A DNA stretch of 64,000 bases from positions 1 to 64,000 of the forward strand of contig NZ_JAADZW010000017.1 in NCBI RefSeq assembly GCF_010645065.1. Direction: 5' to 3'. A model generated the notes under the pieces. It saw only the letters and a program-made list of their open reading frames with translations. It was not told the DNA's origin and made no database searches. Numbering within the stretch: the first letter of the stretch is position 1; the number at the start of each line of letters is the position of its first letter. Source of the stretch: Flavobacterium fluviatile (lineage in GTDB: Bacteria; Bacteroidota; Bacteroidia; Flavobacteriales; Flavobacteriaceae). The translations under genes were made by a program, and so were the position numbers. Below, one piece after another: positions 50,714 to 60,841 of the stretch.

Positions 50714-51424
50714 CTACTTTTTCAAAAATTTATTATTTATGACAGATAGCAATACATAAAAAATGATAATCACAGGAACTGCGGTAAATTGAAGCAACAA
50801 AAGCAAAACAATAGAAATGGCTAAAAATACAACTTGAAGTACATTATCTTTTAAAGTAAACTTTTTAATTTTCAAAGCAAACAGCGGAATTTCTGCGTTC
50901 AAAATGTATGCACTGAATAAAGTAATCATAAGTAAAACCCATTGATTGGTTAAAATTTCCAAGATTATTAATGAGTCTGAAAATAGCAAAACCAGAGGTA
51001 AACTCAGAATAAAAAGTGCATTTGCCGGGGTTGGCAAACCAATAAACGAATCGGTTTGGCGGGTGTCAATATTAAAATTAGCCAATCGATAACAAGAACC
51101 CAGAGTGACAATAAATCCCAAAAACGGAATCAGTGAGCTTGTTCCTAATTCGTGGGCACTGTTTGTAAACATCGAAAACATAACATATCCGGGCACTACT
51201 CCGCTGGTTACCATATCTGCTAAAGAATCCAATTGCAATCCAAGAGGGCTTGATACTTTAAATAACCTCGCAAAAAAACCATCAAAAAAATCAAAAAAGA
51301 TTCCCAGACAAACCAAATAAAAAGCCATTTCATAATTTTGTTCAGAGACAAAAACTACAGCTACACAGCCACAAAAAAGATTGATAAGCGTAATTAAATT
51401 AGGAATATGTTTTTTGATATCCAT
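50714..51424 (-). CDS. pssA: CDP-diacylglycerol-serine O-phosphatidyltransferase
   Basis: PssA makes phosphatidylserine, precursor of phosphatidylethanolamine. The 236-aa membrane enzyme has the CDP-alcohol phosphatidyltransferase motif DGFFARLFKVSSPLG-x3-DSLAD, and about seven spans. GH25 follows it in an operon-like arrangement with 9 bases between. Confidence 0.92.
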   Translation of the reverse strand: MDIKKHIPNLITLINLFCGCVAVVFVSEQNYEMAFYLVCLGIFFDFFDGFFARLFKVSSPLGLQLDSLADMVTSGVVPGYVMFSMFTNSAHELGTSSLIPFLGFIVTLGSCYRLANFNIDTRQTDSFIGLPTPANALFILSLPLVLLFSDSLIILEILTNQWVLLMITLFSAYILNAEIPLFALKIKKFTLKDNVLQVVFLAISIVLLLLLQFTAVPVIIIFYVLLSVINNKFLKK

Positions 51425-51613
51425 CTTTTATATTTTTTGAAGATTGAAGAGCAAATTTAGCATAATAACTCATTCTTATAAGCGTTTTTAATAGAGTTTT
51501 TTATACAAACAGATGACTTTCGTATTATTTATCGAAAGGAAGAAATAAGCTCAGTAAAAAATTATATTTTTGGTAAAAAATTAAGCAAGCCCAGGTTTGA
51601 AAAAATAAATACG

Positions 51614-52681
51614 TTGAAAAAAATCTTAGCCTTTTTATTGATTTGGAATTGCACTTCTCATTATGCGCAAACGGTTCGAAAATATTCGAATGAGTTTATG
51701 AATATTGGTGTAGATGCAGCTGCTCTGGCAATGTCAAGTGCTGTTGTAGCTTCGTCTAATGATGTAAATTCTGTTTATTGGAACCCCGCCGGACTAACGC
51801 ATCTTGAAGACCATCAGATATCCTTAATGCACGCCAGTTATTTTGCCAATATTGCACAATACGATTATATCGGATATGCAAACACTATTGACGACAGAAG
51901 TGCCTGGGGAATCTCGATGATCCGTTTTGGGGTTGATGATATTTTAGACACCACACAATTAATCGATAATCAGGGTAATATTGACTATAACCGCATCAGT
52001 TTGTTCTCTACTGCAGATTATGGTTTTACATTTTCATACGCCAGAAAATTACCAATCGAAGGATTTCAATACGGTGTAAATGCCAAAATCATTCGTCGTG
52101 TAATTGGAAAATTTGCTAATTCCTGGGGATTTGGATTTGATTTCGGTCTTCAGTTTGAGAGAAACGACTGGAAATTCGGATTGATGTTACGTGATATTAC
52201 AACTACTTACAATGTCTGGAATATTGACGAGGAAGAATATAAAAAAATCTCTGATGCTATTCCCGGAGAAAATCAGGAATTACCGGAAAGCACTGAAATT
52301 ACACTTCCAAAAGCACAATTAGGAATTTCAAAAAAATTTGAATTTCATAATGACACCAGTCTATTGGTTGCCACAAATTTAAATATGCGCTTTGAACAGA
52401 CCAACGATATTATTTCATCAAATATTGTAAGCATTGATCCGGCAGTTGGCTTTGAATTTGGTTATACAGAGCTTGTTTTTTTAAGGGCAGGAGCAGGAAA
52501 TTTTCAGAATGTAACGCAATTAGACAATACCGAAAAATTAAATTTTCAGCCTAATATTGGACTTGGTTTTAAATATAAAGGGATTCAGATTGATTATGCC
52601 CTGACTGATTTAGGCAATCAAAGCACTGCATTATATTCTAATATTTTTTCGCTTAAAGTAGATTTAGGTATCTTTAGATAA
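51614..52681 (+). CDS. porV2: PorV/PorQ family protein (PorV2-like)
   Basis: This 355-aa outer-membrane beta-barrel belongs to the PorV/PorQ family, which serves the type IX secretion system as shuttle or sorting factors. It has a signal peptide (ISS-like, cleaved after HYAQ), the family start VRKYSNEFMNIGVDAAALAMS and VNSVYWNPAGL, and barrel strands up to IFSLKVDLGIFR. The start is TTG at 51614, with no ATG before the signal. A PorV2 assignment is by resemblance. It is followed 21 bases later by the DUF4105 gene. Confidence 0.75.
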   Translation: MKKILAFLLIWNCTSHYAQTVRKYSNEFMNIGVDAAALAMSSAVVASSNDVNSVYWNPAGLTHLEDHQISLMHASYFANIAQYDYIGYANTIDDRSAWGISMIRFGVDDILDTTQLIDNQGNIDYNRISLFSTADYGFTFSYARKLPIEGFQYGVNAKIIRRVIGKFANSWGFGFDFGLQFERNDWKFGLMLRDITTTYNVWNIDEEEYKKISDAIPGENQELPESTEITLPKAQLGISKKFEFHNDTSLLVATNLNMRFEQTNDIISSNIVSIDPAVGFEFGYTELVFLRAGAGNFQNVTQLDNTEKLNFQPNIGLGFKYKGIQIDYALTDLGNQSTALYSNIFSLKVDLGIFR

Positions 52682-52702
52682 AAACTATTATAAAAAATCA
52701 AC

Positions 52703-53833
52703 ATGAGAGGTTTTGCGTTTCGAAAGATAATTTTCCTGTTACTATTATCCAATTTTAGCTTTGGACAAAATTTACCCTTATCCAAAGATGCACATGTAAG
52801 TGTATTGACTTGCGGGTTAGGCAACGAATCTTATTCATTTTTCGGACATACTGCAATTCGTGTTGCTGATCCTGCAAATAATATTGATGTCGTGTACAAT
52901 TATGGCGCATTTGATTTCAGAACTCCAAATTTTGTGGCCAAATTTGCAAAAGGTGATTTACAATATTTTGTAATTGCACATTCTTATAATGATTTTATAA
53001 AGGAATACGATTACGAAAAAAGAAGTGTTTATGAACAAAAACTGCTTATTCCGCAGGAGGCCAGGCAAAAGCTTTTTGACAACTTAAATGTTACTTTGCT
53101 TTCTGATGAACGTTATTACACTTATAAATTTATTGATAAAAACTGCACTTCTATGGTCGTTGATATCATTAATAAAACATTAAACGAAAAAGTAATAACC
53201 AAAAAAGGAGATACCGACATAACATACAGAAGCATCTTATTTCCTTACTTTGACGGGCATTTTTATGAAAAGTTAGGAACAAGTATTATTTTTGGGACTA
53301 AAGTAGATCAGTCAGGTACTAAAATATTCCTGCCTTTCGAATTAAAAAACAGTTTAGAAAAAACAACTTTCCAAAATCATCCACTTACCAGTAAGAGTAA
53401 AACATTATTAAGTTTTGAAAAAGTAACTCCAATTTCCTGGTGGAATAACGTTTACAGCTATATTCTTATTCTTGGTTTTATTATCCTGATAAACAAAAGA
53501 TTTGTTGATAATATCTATTTATTTATTTTATCCTTGATGGGTATCTTTTTTATTTCAATGGGATTTTATTCCTTCCATCGAGAATTAGCACTGAATTATA
53601 ACGTCTTACTATTTAGTCCTTTGTTGTTGTTTTTGATTATTTTTTCAGCGATTAACAACAAAAGATGGACTTATAAATTCGCTGTGCTGCATTTGATTTT
53701 ATTAATAATTTATACCCTTTTCATAATTAATAAAGCTCACTTTTTTATTGTTCTGCCAATGATTATTACGAGTGGAGTTGTTTTGGCAAGGATAGCGATT
53801 AGAAATAAAAAAAGAATACCGATAATAATCTAA
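52703..53833 (+). CDS. DUF4105 domain membrane protein
   Basis: A 376-aa protein: signal peptide (cleaved after FSFGQ), an N-terminal DUF4105 domain (about 25-230) with GHTAIRV and NCTSMVVDIINK, and five membrane spans from about 245 on. The His in FGHTAIR and Cys in KNCTSM look like a papain-type Cys/His pair. Recent work, as I remember it, tied DUF4105 proteins of Bacteroides to lipoprotein N-acylation; I cannot confirm this here. Its partner gene is the PorV-like one upstream. Confidence 0.8.
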   Translation: MRGFAFRKIIFLLLLSNFSFGQNLPLSKDAHVSVLTCGLGNESYSFFGHTAIRVADPANNIDVVYNYGAFDFRTPNFVAKFAKGDLQYFVIAHSYNDFIKEYDYEKRSVYEQKLLIPQEARQKLFDNLNVTLLSDERYYTYKFIDKNCTSMVVDIINKTLNEKVITKKGDTDITYRSILFPYFDGHFYEKLGTSIIFGTKVDQSGTKIFLPFELKNSLEKTTFQNHPLTSKSKTLLSFEKVTPISWWNNVYSYILILGFIILINKRFVDNIYLFILSLMGIFFISMGFYSFHRELALNYNVLLFSPLLLFLIIFSAINNKRWTYKFAVLHLILLIIYTLFIINKAHFFIVLPMIITSGVVLARIAIRNKKRIPIII

Positions 53834-53835
53834 AA

Positions 53836-55230
53836 TTATTGCCCTCTGTAAAATAGAACTGTTGTTATGGTTTTTAAGGTAATACTTAAATCCAGAAATA
53901 TGCTTCGATGTTTGATATAGTATAGATCATACTGTAATTTTATAAGGCTTTCTTCAATAGATTCTCCGTATGAATAATTTACTTGTGCCCAGCCTGTGAG
54001 TCCCGGTTTAATAACATGGCGGGTTTCATAAAACGGCATTATTTCTGCAATTTCCTTAACAAAGAACGGTCTTTCGGGTCTTGGGCCAATAACAGCCATA
54101 TCTCCTTTTAAAACATTTATGAACTGTGGAAATTCATCAATTCTTGTCTTGCGCATAAATTTCCCAAATCGTGTAATCCTTTTATCATTTGGTTTTGCAA
54201 AAACAGCACCATTGTTTTCAGAATTTTCAACCATTGTCCTGAACTTGTAAATTTGGAATACCCTGCCGTTTTTGCCGACACGCTCCTGTGTATAAAACAA
54301 AGATCCTTTATTCCAAAACACATTAGCAATAAAAATCAATGGTATGAAAAAGGCGCAAAGAACTAAACCAGTTAGTGAAAAAACAAATTCAAGAAAGCTT
54401 ACTAACAGCAAATATAACTTATTGTTGTTACTACGGCTAAAAGGAAAAAATCGATAAAAATCCCTGGCGATATACTGAACCGGAATGCGTTGGGTTTTGC
54501 TTTCATATACTTGTGTATATTCTCTGATGATATTTCCTTTCTCCAGCAAATGCAGCAAATGCTGATATAAATCGGCCGTAATACCATCTGTTTTTTGAGA
54601 AGCTATAATAATTTCAGATATATTATTTTTACTTACAAAAGACAATAAATGATCTTTTTCAATTTCTTTAATATAGTTTAAGGAAAAATCCTGTTCAGCC
54701 AGAATATCTGAATTTACAAAGCCAATGATTTTATAATGCGGATCAACGTTTTCTAATCCTAAAACGAGTTCATCGACCTGATGCTTATTGCATATTAAAA
54801 TGACGTTTTGTGAAAACCGATGAGTCGCTAAAAAGAAAACGTAAAAAAAGCGCCAAAACAATAAAGCACCCAGAATCATTAAATAGAAAATCAGAATAAC
54901 CAAACGCTGTTTTGGAAGTTCAGGCGACAATATAGGTGTAAACAAATATACTAAAGTAGCTGTTGTCACAGTTAAGATAACACTTCGCAGAATCTGGAAC
55001 TGATTACTTGCAATCTGAAGATTGTATATCTCGAAGATTGCCCCAAAACCACTCAGATAAACGATAAATAAAATTGGTCTGGAATAATCTGCACTATCCA
55101 AATTGAAATATGAATAATAAAATAACTCATCCATTAGATACAGCGCAAACAAAACAAATGCAATATCAAAAAGCCTGAGAAGTACTTTTCTTTCTGAAAT
55201 TTCAAAATGCATTTTTTTGTTTGTCTGCAT
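53836..55230 (-). CDS. Undecaprenyl-phosphate sugar phosphotransferase (initiating enzyme)
   Basis: This 464-aa membrane protein starts polysaccharide synthesis by moving a hexose-1-phosphate to undecaprenyl phosphate. It has an N-terminal membrane part (about 1-140), a central nucleotide-binding-like domain and the C-terminal bacterial sugar transferase domain (about 260-460): TQERVGKNGRVFQIYKFRTM, KRITRFGKFMRKTRIDEFPQ, GDMAVIGPRPERP and GLTGWAQVNY. It is the WcaJ-like type, sugar likely glucose or a related hexose. It ends the polysaccharide operon on the minus strand; the start ATG at 55230 is 59 bases after the Wzy-like gene. Confidence 0.93.
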   Translation of the reverse strand: MQTNKKMHFEISERKVLLRLFDIAFVLFALYLMDELFYYSYFNLDSADYSRPILFIVYLSGFGAIFEIYNLQIASNQFQILRSVILTVTTATLVYLFTPILSPELPKQRLVILIFYLMILGALLFWRFFYVFFLATHRFSQNVILICNKHQVDELVLGLENVDPHYKIIGFVNSDILAEQDFSLNYIKEIEKDHLLSFVSKNNISEIIIASQKTDGITADLYQHLLHLLEKGNIIREYTQVYESKTQRIPVQYIARDFYRFFPFSRSNNNKLYLLLVSFLEFVFSLTGLVLCAFFIPLIFIANVFWNKGSLFYTQERVGKNGRVFQIYKFRTMVENSENNGAVFAKPNDKRITRFGKFMRKTRIDEFPQFINVLKGDMAVIGPRPERPFFVKEIAEIMPFYETRHVIKPGLTGWAQVNYSYGESIEESLIKLQYDLYYIKHRSIFLDLSITLKTITTVLFYRGQ

Positions 55231-55289
55231 ATATTGTATCTTGATTTTGAGCTATAACCCGGAAGCAAATGTATTATAAAAAACAGAAT

Positions 55290-56639
55290 TTAATTGACTG
55301 AATTTACTGCTTTTTCAGGTTTTTTCAGTTGTACCGAAAGAAGGCATAAAGCATAAACAAAAGCAGGAGCAGCTGTTCGCATCGCTGCATGATTAATAGT
55401 CAGGAGCCAAAAAAAGTAAAATGACAGGCAATACAGATGCTGTCGGTTATTTATGAACAACACTAAGGGTGTGGCAAAAAGTATCAATAGTCCGAAAATT
55501 CCAAATAAACCATGTTCACTTAACATTCTTGTTATTTCATTGTGAGAAGCAACCTCCTGACCAATCATTTCTTTCCTGAACTGTTTACCGAGACCTGCGC
55601 CTGCACCCAGTATCGGATTTTCTAAAAACAGATTTATTTCATTATTCATTACTTTTTCACGTCCGCCAAGTCTATCCTTTTTTGTTCTTCCCGCCGCGTC
55701 CTGATTGGCATATCTTTTATCTATGAGTCCTGATGTCTTCAAAGAAGTGTAACCCCATATCCCAAGTCCCATAAATACAGACAGGATAATAACCATTCGG
55801 GATTTTGCTTTTCCTTTTGCATCTGAATAAAGATACAACAACAATAGTAAAATCACAATCATAAAGACTCCTGTTATTACACCTCCTCTGGAAAAAGTTA
55901 CTATGCCTCTAAAACTGATGAGAGCAACTATACTCCCATTTACAAACCACATTAATTTCGATTTGGAGAAAATTATAAACTGTGTAAAAAACACAAACAT
56001 ACCCAATCCTAAAACAGTCGATACCTGATTTGGTCCAAATCCTCCGGATGTTTCAAAATTAGACTGTGTACCAGTTATCACATCCTTAACGCTGGGATTA
56101 TACAAAACCAGATATACAGTTGTAGTAATGATAGGCAATCCCATAGCAATTACAATATGCTGCAAATCTGAAAAAAGAATTTTTCGGTTTAAAGTATAAA
56201 TTGCGCAGAGGGCAAGACAAAATGGCCCGGAAAGATTAAAAACTATTGCTTTTCTTATGTCAACAGAATAAAAATCAGTCATTGAAGTTACCAAAATACC
56301 CGGTATCAGGAATATGAGAAATATCCAATAAATAAATGAGTTCATTGAAAACCCTTTGTAAACCATCCCCAATAACATAAAAAAAACAACATTTAATTTT
56401 ATGTATTCGTTATTAAAATTGCCTCCTGTCATCCGCAAAAAAACTTCAACGCCAACCATATATGCGGCAACCAAAAGAACTTCATGGTTTTTATTCTTTG
56501 TTATATAAACAACGTAAAAGCCAATAGCAGGAATTAAAAGTGCATAAATTTTTGATAAAAAGGGTACCAAAAAGATCGCCAAGGCAATTAATGCATGGAT
56601 TATCAGGAGATAAATATAAGTCAATGAAATATTTTTCAT
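55290..56639 (-). CDS. O-antigen ligase/polymerase family protein (Wzy-like)
   Basis: This 449-aa polytopic protein (about 11-12 spans) has the Wzy_C region with RGIVTFSRGGVITGVFMIVIL and a later NPILGAGAGLGK followed by SHNEITRMLSEHGLFGIFG. It joins repeat units or ligates them to a lipid in the periplasm. Its start overlaps the preceding glycosyltransferase stop by one base. Confidence 0.85.
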   Translation of the reverse strand: MKNISLTYIYLLIIHALIALAIFLVPFLSKIYALLIPAIGFYVVYITKNKNHEVLLVAAYMVGVEVFLRMTGGNFNNEYIKLNVVFFMLLGMVYKGFSMNSFIYWIFLIFLIPGILVTSMTDFYSVDIRKAIVFNLSGPFCLALCAIYTLNRKILFSDLQHIVIAMGLPIITTTVYLVLYNPSVKDVITGTQSNFETSGGFGPNQVSTVLGLGMFVFFTQFIIFSKSKLMWFVNGSIVALISFRGIVTFSRGGVITGVFMIVILLLLLYLYSDAKGKAKSRMVIILSVFMGLGIWGYTSLKTSGLIDKRYANQDAAGRTKKDRLGGREKVMNNEINLFLENPILGAGAGLGKQFRKEMIGQEVASHNEITRMLSEHGLFGIFGLLILFATPLVLFINNRQHLYCLSFYFFWLLTINHAAMRTAAPAFVYALCLLSVQLKKPEKAVNSVN

Positions 56640-57715
56640 TAAGTATTTTTTTTATATTCGAGTATTAGCTTTTCAATTACTATTTCTTCAGAATAATTTG
56701 TGGTTACATACTCTTTTAGATTATCCCTTAGTTTTTTTATGAGCAAATCATTCATAATTAATTTAAGTAATTGATCTCTCACTTCACAACTTGAAGAAGG
56801 ATCGAAGAGCAATCCGGTAAACTCATCTTTAATAACCGATGAGCAATACCCTACATTTGTTGAAATTACAGCCAAATTTCCTAAAGCATATTCTAATAAA
56901 GTTACTGGAAATCCTTCGTCTGTTGAAGCTAAAATACCTATTGACGCTTGAGATAAGATAAATTTTATATCATTTTTTTCACCATACAAATGTATATCAT
57001 TACTCAATGAACTAATTTCTATAAATTTTTTTATTACCTCAGAATAAGCATCAAAATAATCTTTACCAATCAGATGTAAACTCCATCCTAACTCATTTAA
57101 TCTTAATTCATGAAAAGCTTTCAAAATCAAAATATGATTTTTAGGTTTTTTTAAGTTTGCCAAAAAAACAATTTTTTTACCCACATTGCCCTTTAAGATA
57201 GTTGATTGTTCGAATACATTTTGAAAAGTTGCAAAATTTGGTAAAAAAATTACTTTAGAACATTTCATATTTTTTTTGTTCCACTCCTTTAATTGAAGAT
57301 TCACAACAAAAATAGAGGAGAAAAAAACAGACATTAAAATCAAAACTTTATTTTGCCTGCCAGACTCTTTAACGCGAGTCCCGTAATGATCATGCCAAAT
57401 GATTTTTACTTTAGGAAAAGTGAATTTTACTAAAACAGCAATAAAAAAAGAAGAACTATGCGCATGAACTATATCTACTTTGTTATTTTTTATAAATTTC
57501 CTTAATTTAAAAACGGCTTTTAAATCGATACTTTTCTTTTTGTCCAAAAAAACATAAGACACTTTCGAATCAATTTGGTTTTTCAAAACCCCTTCTTTTC
57601 TAGTTGCCACTAATCCGGAAAACTCTATTTTTTTTGCTAAAGCATTTGCATAATTCACAGCCATACGTTCAGCTCCTCCTGCTTCCAGAGAATCTATAAT
57701 TTGTAATATTCTCAT
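56639..57715 (-). CDS. Glycosyltransferase family 4 protein
   Basis: A 358-aa GT-B enzyme of the GT4 type. The N-terminal domain shows SLEAGGAERMAVNYANAL, the C-terminal domain has FLANLKKPKNHIL and the sugar-nucleotide loop STDEGFPVTLLEYALGN, the E-x7-E motif. The sugar and acceptor are unknown. Both ends overlap neighbours (4-base ATGA and one base). Confidence 0.9.
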   Translation of the reverse strand: MRILQIIDSLEAGGAERMAVNYANALAKKIEFSGLVATRKEGVLKNQIDSKVSYVFLDKKKSIDLKAVFKLRKFIKNNKVDIVHAHSSSFFIAVLVKFTFPKVKIIWHDHYGTRVKESGRQNKVLILMSVFFSSIFVVNLQLKEWNKKNMKCSKVIFLPNFATFQNVFEQSTILKGNVGKKIVFLANLKKPKNHILILKAFHELRLNELGWSLHLIGKDYFDAYSEVIKKFIEISSLSNDIHLYGEKNDIKFILSQASIGILASTDEGFPVTLLEYALGNLAVISTNVGYCSSVIKDEFTGLLFDPSSSCEVRDQLLKLIMNDLLIKKLRDNLKEYVTTNYSEEIVIEKLILEYKKNT

Positions 57716-58830
57716 TTTTTTAGTAGCTCTTTAATTTCAGTTTCAAAAACATCTGTAGTGTATTTTTGTGACCAATTAATTGCCGATTCGCTTTTAGCAA
57801 AGAAAATATTTTCATCATTTACAACTTCATTTATTTTTTCCTCATCTTTTTTTAAATCCATCTCCAACAGAATACCTCTATTTCCATAATCGAGCATGAA
57901 GGGAACACAAGAAACTTTGCTTACAACAGGAACACATCCCCAGAACATACCCTCGGCAATAGCTTTTGGCCAGCCTTCACTTTTAGAAGGTAAAACTACA
58001 AAATGGCTTTTTTGACATGCCTTTTTTATAATCTCCTGATTCTGATTTCCTTTTAAAATTACATTATGCTCTAATTGATTTTCCTTAATGTAATCCTCTA
58101 ATTTCTGTCTTTCTGAACCTTCTCCATACAATTCTAAAGTAACATCATGACGCTTTTCTATCAGTTTTTCAACTAATTTCACAGCATATAACGGGTTTTT
58201 TCCTAAAACTATGCTCCCAATAAAAACAAAATGAATTCCTAAATCTGGACTTGTCTTTTTAATTGTTTCTTTTTCTGATTCTGAATAGGTAGCCGTAAAG
58301 AAAGACTTTATGTTTTTTGATTCATTTTCCCAAGCTCCATAAACCAGTACCTGCATATTTCGGGTTAAAAAAGTGTTACTCAGAATATATTTTTGCAAAC
58401 GATACGTCCACGGCTGTTTACTTTTCGGGTCCCAATTTCCTGCATATTTTGCAGTTTTTATTTTATGGGGAAACAAAATCTGAACAAAACAACCTATTAA
58501 ACCAACGTTCCCGGGACATCTCAAATGAATATGATCGGCATTTTTCATGGCCCAAAATATCTTCCAGAAAATTTTAGGCAATTTAAATACCGCAGAAAAG
58601 ATATTCTTAATACCTATAAAATTGAAATTCGGAATAATCCTAAAATCAATTTTCTCATGATTATAAGCCAAATCGATAGCTGTTATTTCTTTATTCTCCA
58701 ATGGTCCCACCACAATGACCTCATCAGTATATTTAAACCAAATATTCATTTCGCGTATATAAGGTGCATAACCAAAATATTGATTCCCTTTTTGTTGGTG
58801 AATAACATGTGTGATGATTGCAAATTTCAT
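57712..58830 (-). CDS. Glycosyltransferase (GT-B, GT4-like)
   Basis: A 372-aa enzyme with a GT4-like C-terminal domain: HFVFIGSIVLGKNPL, LYGEGSERQKLEDYIKEN and the SKSEGWPKAIAEGMFWG loop. The N-terminal domain reads IITHVIHQQKGNQYFGYAPY. The ATG at 58830 is used; the codon before is a TTG. It forms TGATG with the stop of the upstream gene. Confidence 0.88.
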   Translation of the reverse strand: MKFAIITHVIHQQKGNQYFGYAPYIREMNIWFKYTDEVIVVGPLENKEITAIDLAYNHEKIDFRIIPNFNFIGIKNIFSAVFKLPKIFWKIFWAMKNADHIHLRCPGNVGLIGCFVQILFPHKIKTAKYAGNWDPKSKQPWTYRLQKYILSNTFLTRNMQVLVYGAWENESKNIKSFFTATYSESEKETIKKTSPDLGIHFVFIGSIVLGKNPLYAVKLVEKLIEKRHDVTLELYGEGSERQKLEDYIKENQLEHNVILKGNQNQEIIKKACQKSHFVVLPSKSEGWPKAIAEGMFWGCVPVVSKVSCVPFMLDYGNRGILLEMDLKKDEEKINEVVNDENIFFAKSESAINWSQKYTTDVFETEIKELLKK

Positions 58831-59846
58831 CAAACTAAATCTTTAATATTTTCATTTAAAACAACTAACTCACTGTTTTTATTTTCGTTAAAAACATAAC
58901 TTTCATAATATCTTTTATAATATTCGATTACATTTTTCGCCATTTCTTTTTTTTCATTATCAGACAGCAAAAGTGCTTTATCAATTATAGTTTTAATATC
59001 TGAAACATCTTTATAAACCAAACAATCAGAATTGTCTTTTAAAGAAGGATTTAACCAATGCGGATAATTTAAAATTGGGATTACACCTACGGACATTGCT
59101 TCTAAAACATTATGACACATAGGCATTGTCATTCCCGGAGCACAAAAAATAAAATCGGCAGATGAAAGAAAATGCCTCCACTTTTCTGTGGGAATTGCTC
59201 CTGACTGCCATTTCATTAAAACTAAATTATTTTTAAAACGTCCGGTGAATAAATCTTTAACCAATTCGTCCCCTGAAATTGAAAGCGCTTTTTTATGATT
59301 TACAATTTCGTTGCAAATCTCCCATCTGTTAAGTAATCCAAAGTTATGCTGAATCACGCTTGTATTATATATTTTTTCTTCAAAATTCCCACTCATCAAA
59401 ATTCCAATATTTTTAGGTAAGGTTTCAATTTCTGGATGTAAATAATTAACAGGATGCATAATGTATGGCAATGCATTTTCCTGATATTCATCACATGAAT
59501 ATATTTTTTTGTAATTGTAATTAACCCTGAAATCTGCTTTTTTATGATGACTGAAAGTTTTGAATTTTATTGTTTTCGAAAATGGTTTTGCAAAATAAAT
59601 ATAATCAAGCTCATTGAACCATCTTGCCAAAAAAATCATTCTTAACAATGAAAATTTAATGACTATTGGTTCATTATAAACGTTATGAATTCTAAAAAAA
59701 AGATTCAGATAAGTCCTGACTTTTGTGCGATGGTTTAAATTGATATAAATAACCGGTTTGTCCTGATTATAAAACCGGATATAGGAATAATTTGACTTAA
59801 ACTCTTTTAACTTTTTTAGAATCTTCTTTTTTAATAAAAATATCAT
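58830..59846 (-). CDS. Putative glycosyltransferase of unclear family
   Basis: A 338-aa protein in the middle of the sugar operon. No family is obvious, but the C-terminal half (LSSADFIFCAPGMTMPMC, HNVLEAMSVGVIPILNYPHW) is like the acceptor/donor loop of exostosin- or GT-B-like enzymes. Translationally coupled by ATGA to the neighbours. Function by context: surface glycan synthesis. Confidence 0.65.
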   Translation of the reverse strand: MIFLLKKKILKKLKEFKSNYSYIRFYNQDKPVIYINLNHRTKVRTYLNLFFRIHNVYNEPIVIKFSLLRMIFLARWFNELDYIYFAKPFSKTIKFKTFSHHKKADFRVNYNYKKIYSCDEYQENALPYIMHPVNYLHPEIETLPKNIGILMSGNFEEKIYNTSVIQHNFGLLNRWEICNEIVNHKKALSISGDELVKDLFTGRFKNNLVLMKWQSGAIPTEKWRHFLSSADFIFCAPGMTMPMCHNVLEAMSVGVIPILNYPHWLNPSLKDNSDCLVYKDVSDIKTIIDKALLLSDNEKKEMAKNVIEYYKRYYESYVFNENKNSELVVLNENIKDLV

Positions 59847-60841
59847 TTTTGTTTTGGCTTATTAAAGAGTAAACTCCACCAACCAACAGTTCTGCCGACT
59901 GCTTCTGTAAAAGCTTCTTTTCTATTTTTTTCTGTTATTATATTAGTAAAACGAATTAGAGTTAATAAAATGGTTATGGCATTCCACTTAAGACAATCTT
60001 CAATATTTGGATTCGGATTTTTAACCCTCCACACATACCAGCCGTTTCTAACGACCATTTTTCCATATTTATATTGATTAGGCCTACCGGAGGGTTCATG
60101 AAAATGGGACAATCGGGCAGCAGTATTTAAGTACAATTTTCCTGTTTTAGCAACTCTCAAAGTAAAATCAGCATCTTCATATAAACCGTAACCTTCAAAA
60201 TAAGGAGAAAATAAAAACTTTTCAAATACAGATTTCCTGAACGAAGAAACTCCTCCCATTAATTGTTCAACCTGGTATATTTTATTTGAAGGCGGCAAAA
60301 AACCAACACTCCTTCCATGTGAAAATGAAGGAGAGAAACCAGGTGGCTGATCACTATCTAAATTCAGCTTTTTTCTTAAAACAAACCTGCTGCCATCTTT
60401 ACGTTTCCATCCGTCAAAATAAAATTCATTTATTTCAGGTATAATATTTGGCCCTGCATTTTCCCACTTTACTTCATTAGAAATATAACCTCCAACTCCT
60501 AATGCATCAGGAAACAATTTGTAGGTATCCAATAAATTCTCAAAATAATCTATTTCTAAAATTGTATCGTCGTCCAGAAAACAAACAATTTCAGTAGTTT
60601 CACTTATATTATTAATTCCGAAATTTCTTTGTTTAGTAAGACCTCTGTCTGATTCATCAATTAAAAAATATTTTAGATTCTGAAATTGATTTTGAATAAG
60701 AATGTTTTCTGTATGCTTGTTTAGAGAACCATCAACAATTAAAATTTCATCAGGGTATAAAGTCTGTCTCTTCACTGAATGCAATAATTTCAGTAAAGGT
60801 TCCGGTCTCATGTAGGTACAAATGATTAACGAAAATTTCAT
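59843..60841 (-). CDS. Glycosyltransferase family 2 protein
   Basis: A 332-aa GT-A enzyme with SLIICTYMRPEPLLKLLHSV at the start, the VCFLDDDTILE metal motif (near residue 93) and GYGLYEDADFTLRVAKTG (the ED catalytic site) later. It has no membrane span. Four-base overlaps on both sides. Confidence 0.92.
   Translation of the reverse strand: MKFSLIICTYMRPEPLLKLLHSVKRQTLYPDEILIVDGSLNKHTENILIQNQFQNLKYFLIDESDRGLTKQRNFGINNISETTEIVCFLDDDTILEIDYFENLLDTYKLFPDALGVGGYISNEVKWENAGPNIIPEINEFYFDGWKRKDGSRFVLRKKLNLDSDQPPGFSPSFSHGRSVGFLPPSNKIYQVEQLMGGVSSFRKSVFEKFLFSPYFEGYGLYEDADFTLRVAKTGKLYLNTAARLSHFHEPSGRPNQYKYGKMVVRNGWYVWRVKNPNPNIEDCLKWNAITILLTLIRFTNIITEKNRKEAFTEAVGRTVGWWSLLFNKPKQK

Noticed and set aside
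53833-53836. Terminator between the convergent DUF4105 and sugar transferase genes
   Set aside because: There are only two bases between the stops; no hairpin with a T run is visible there.
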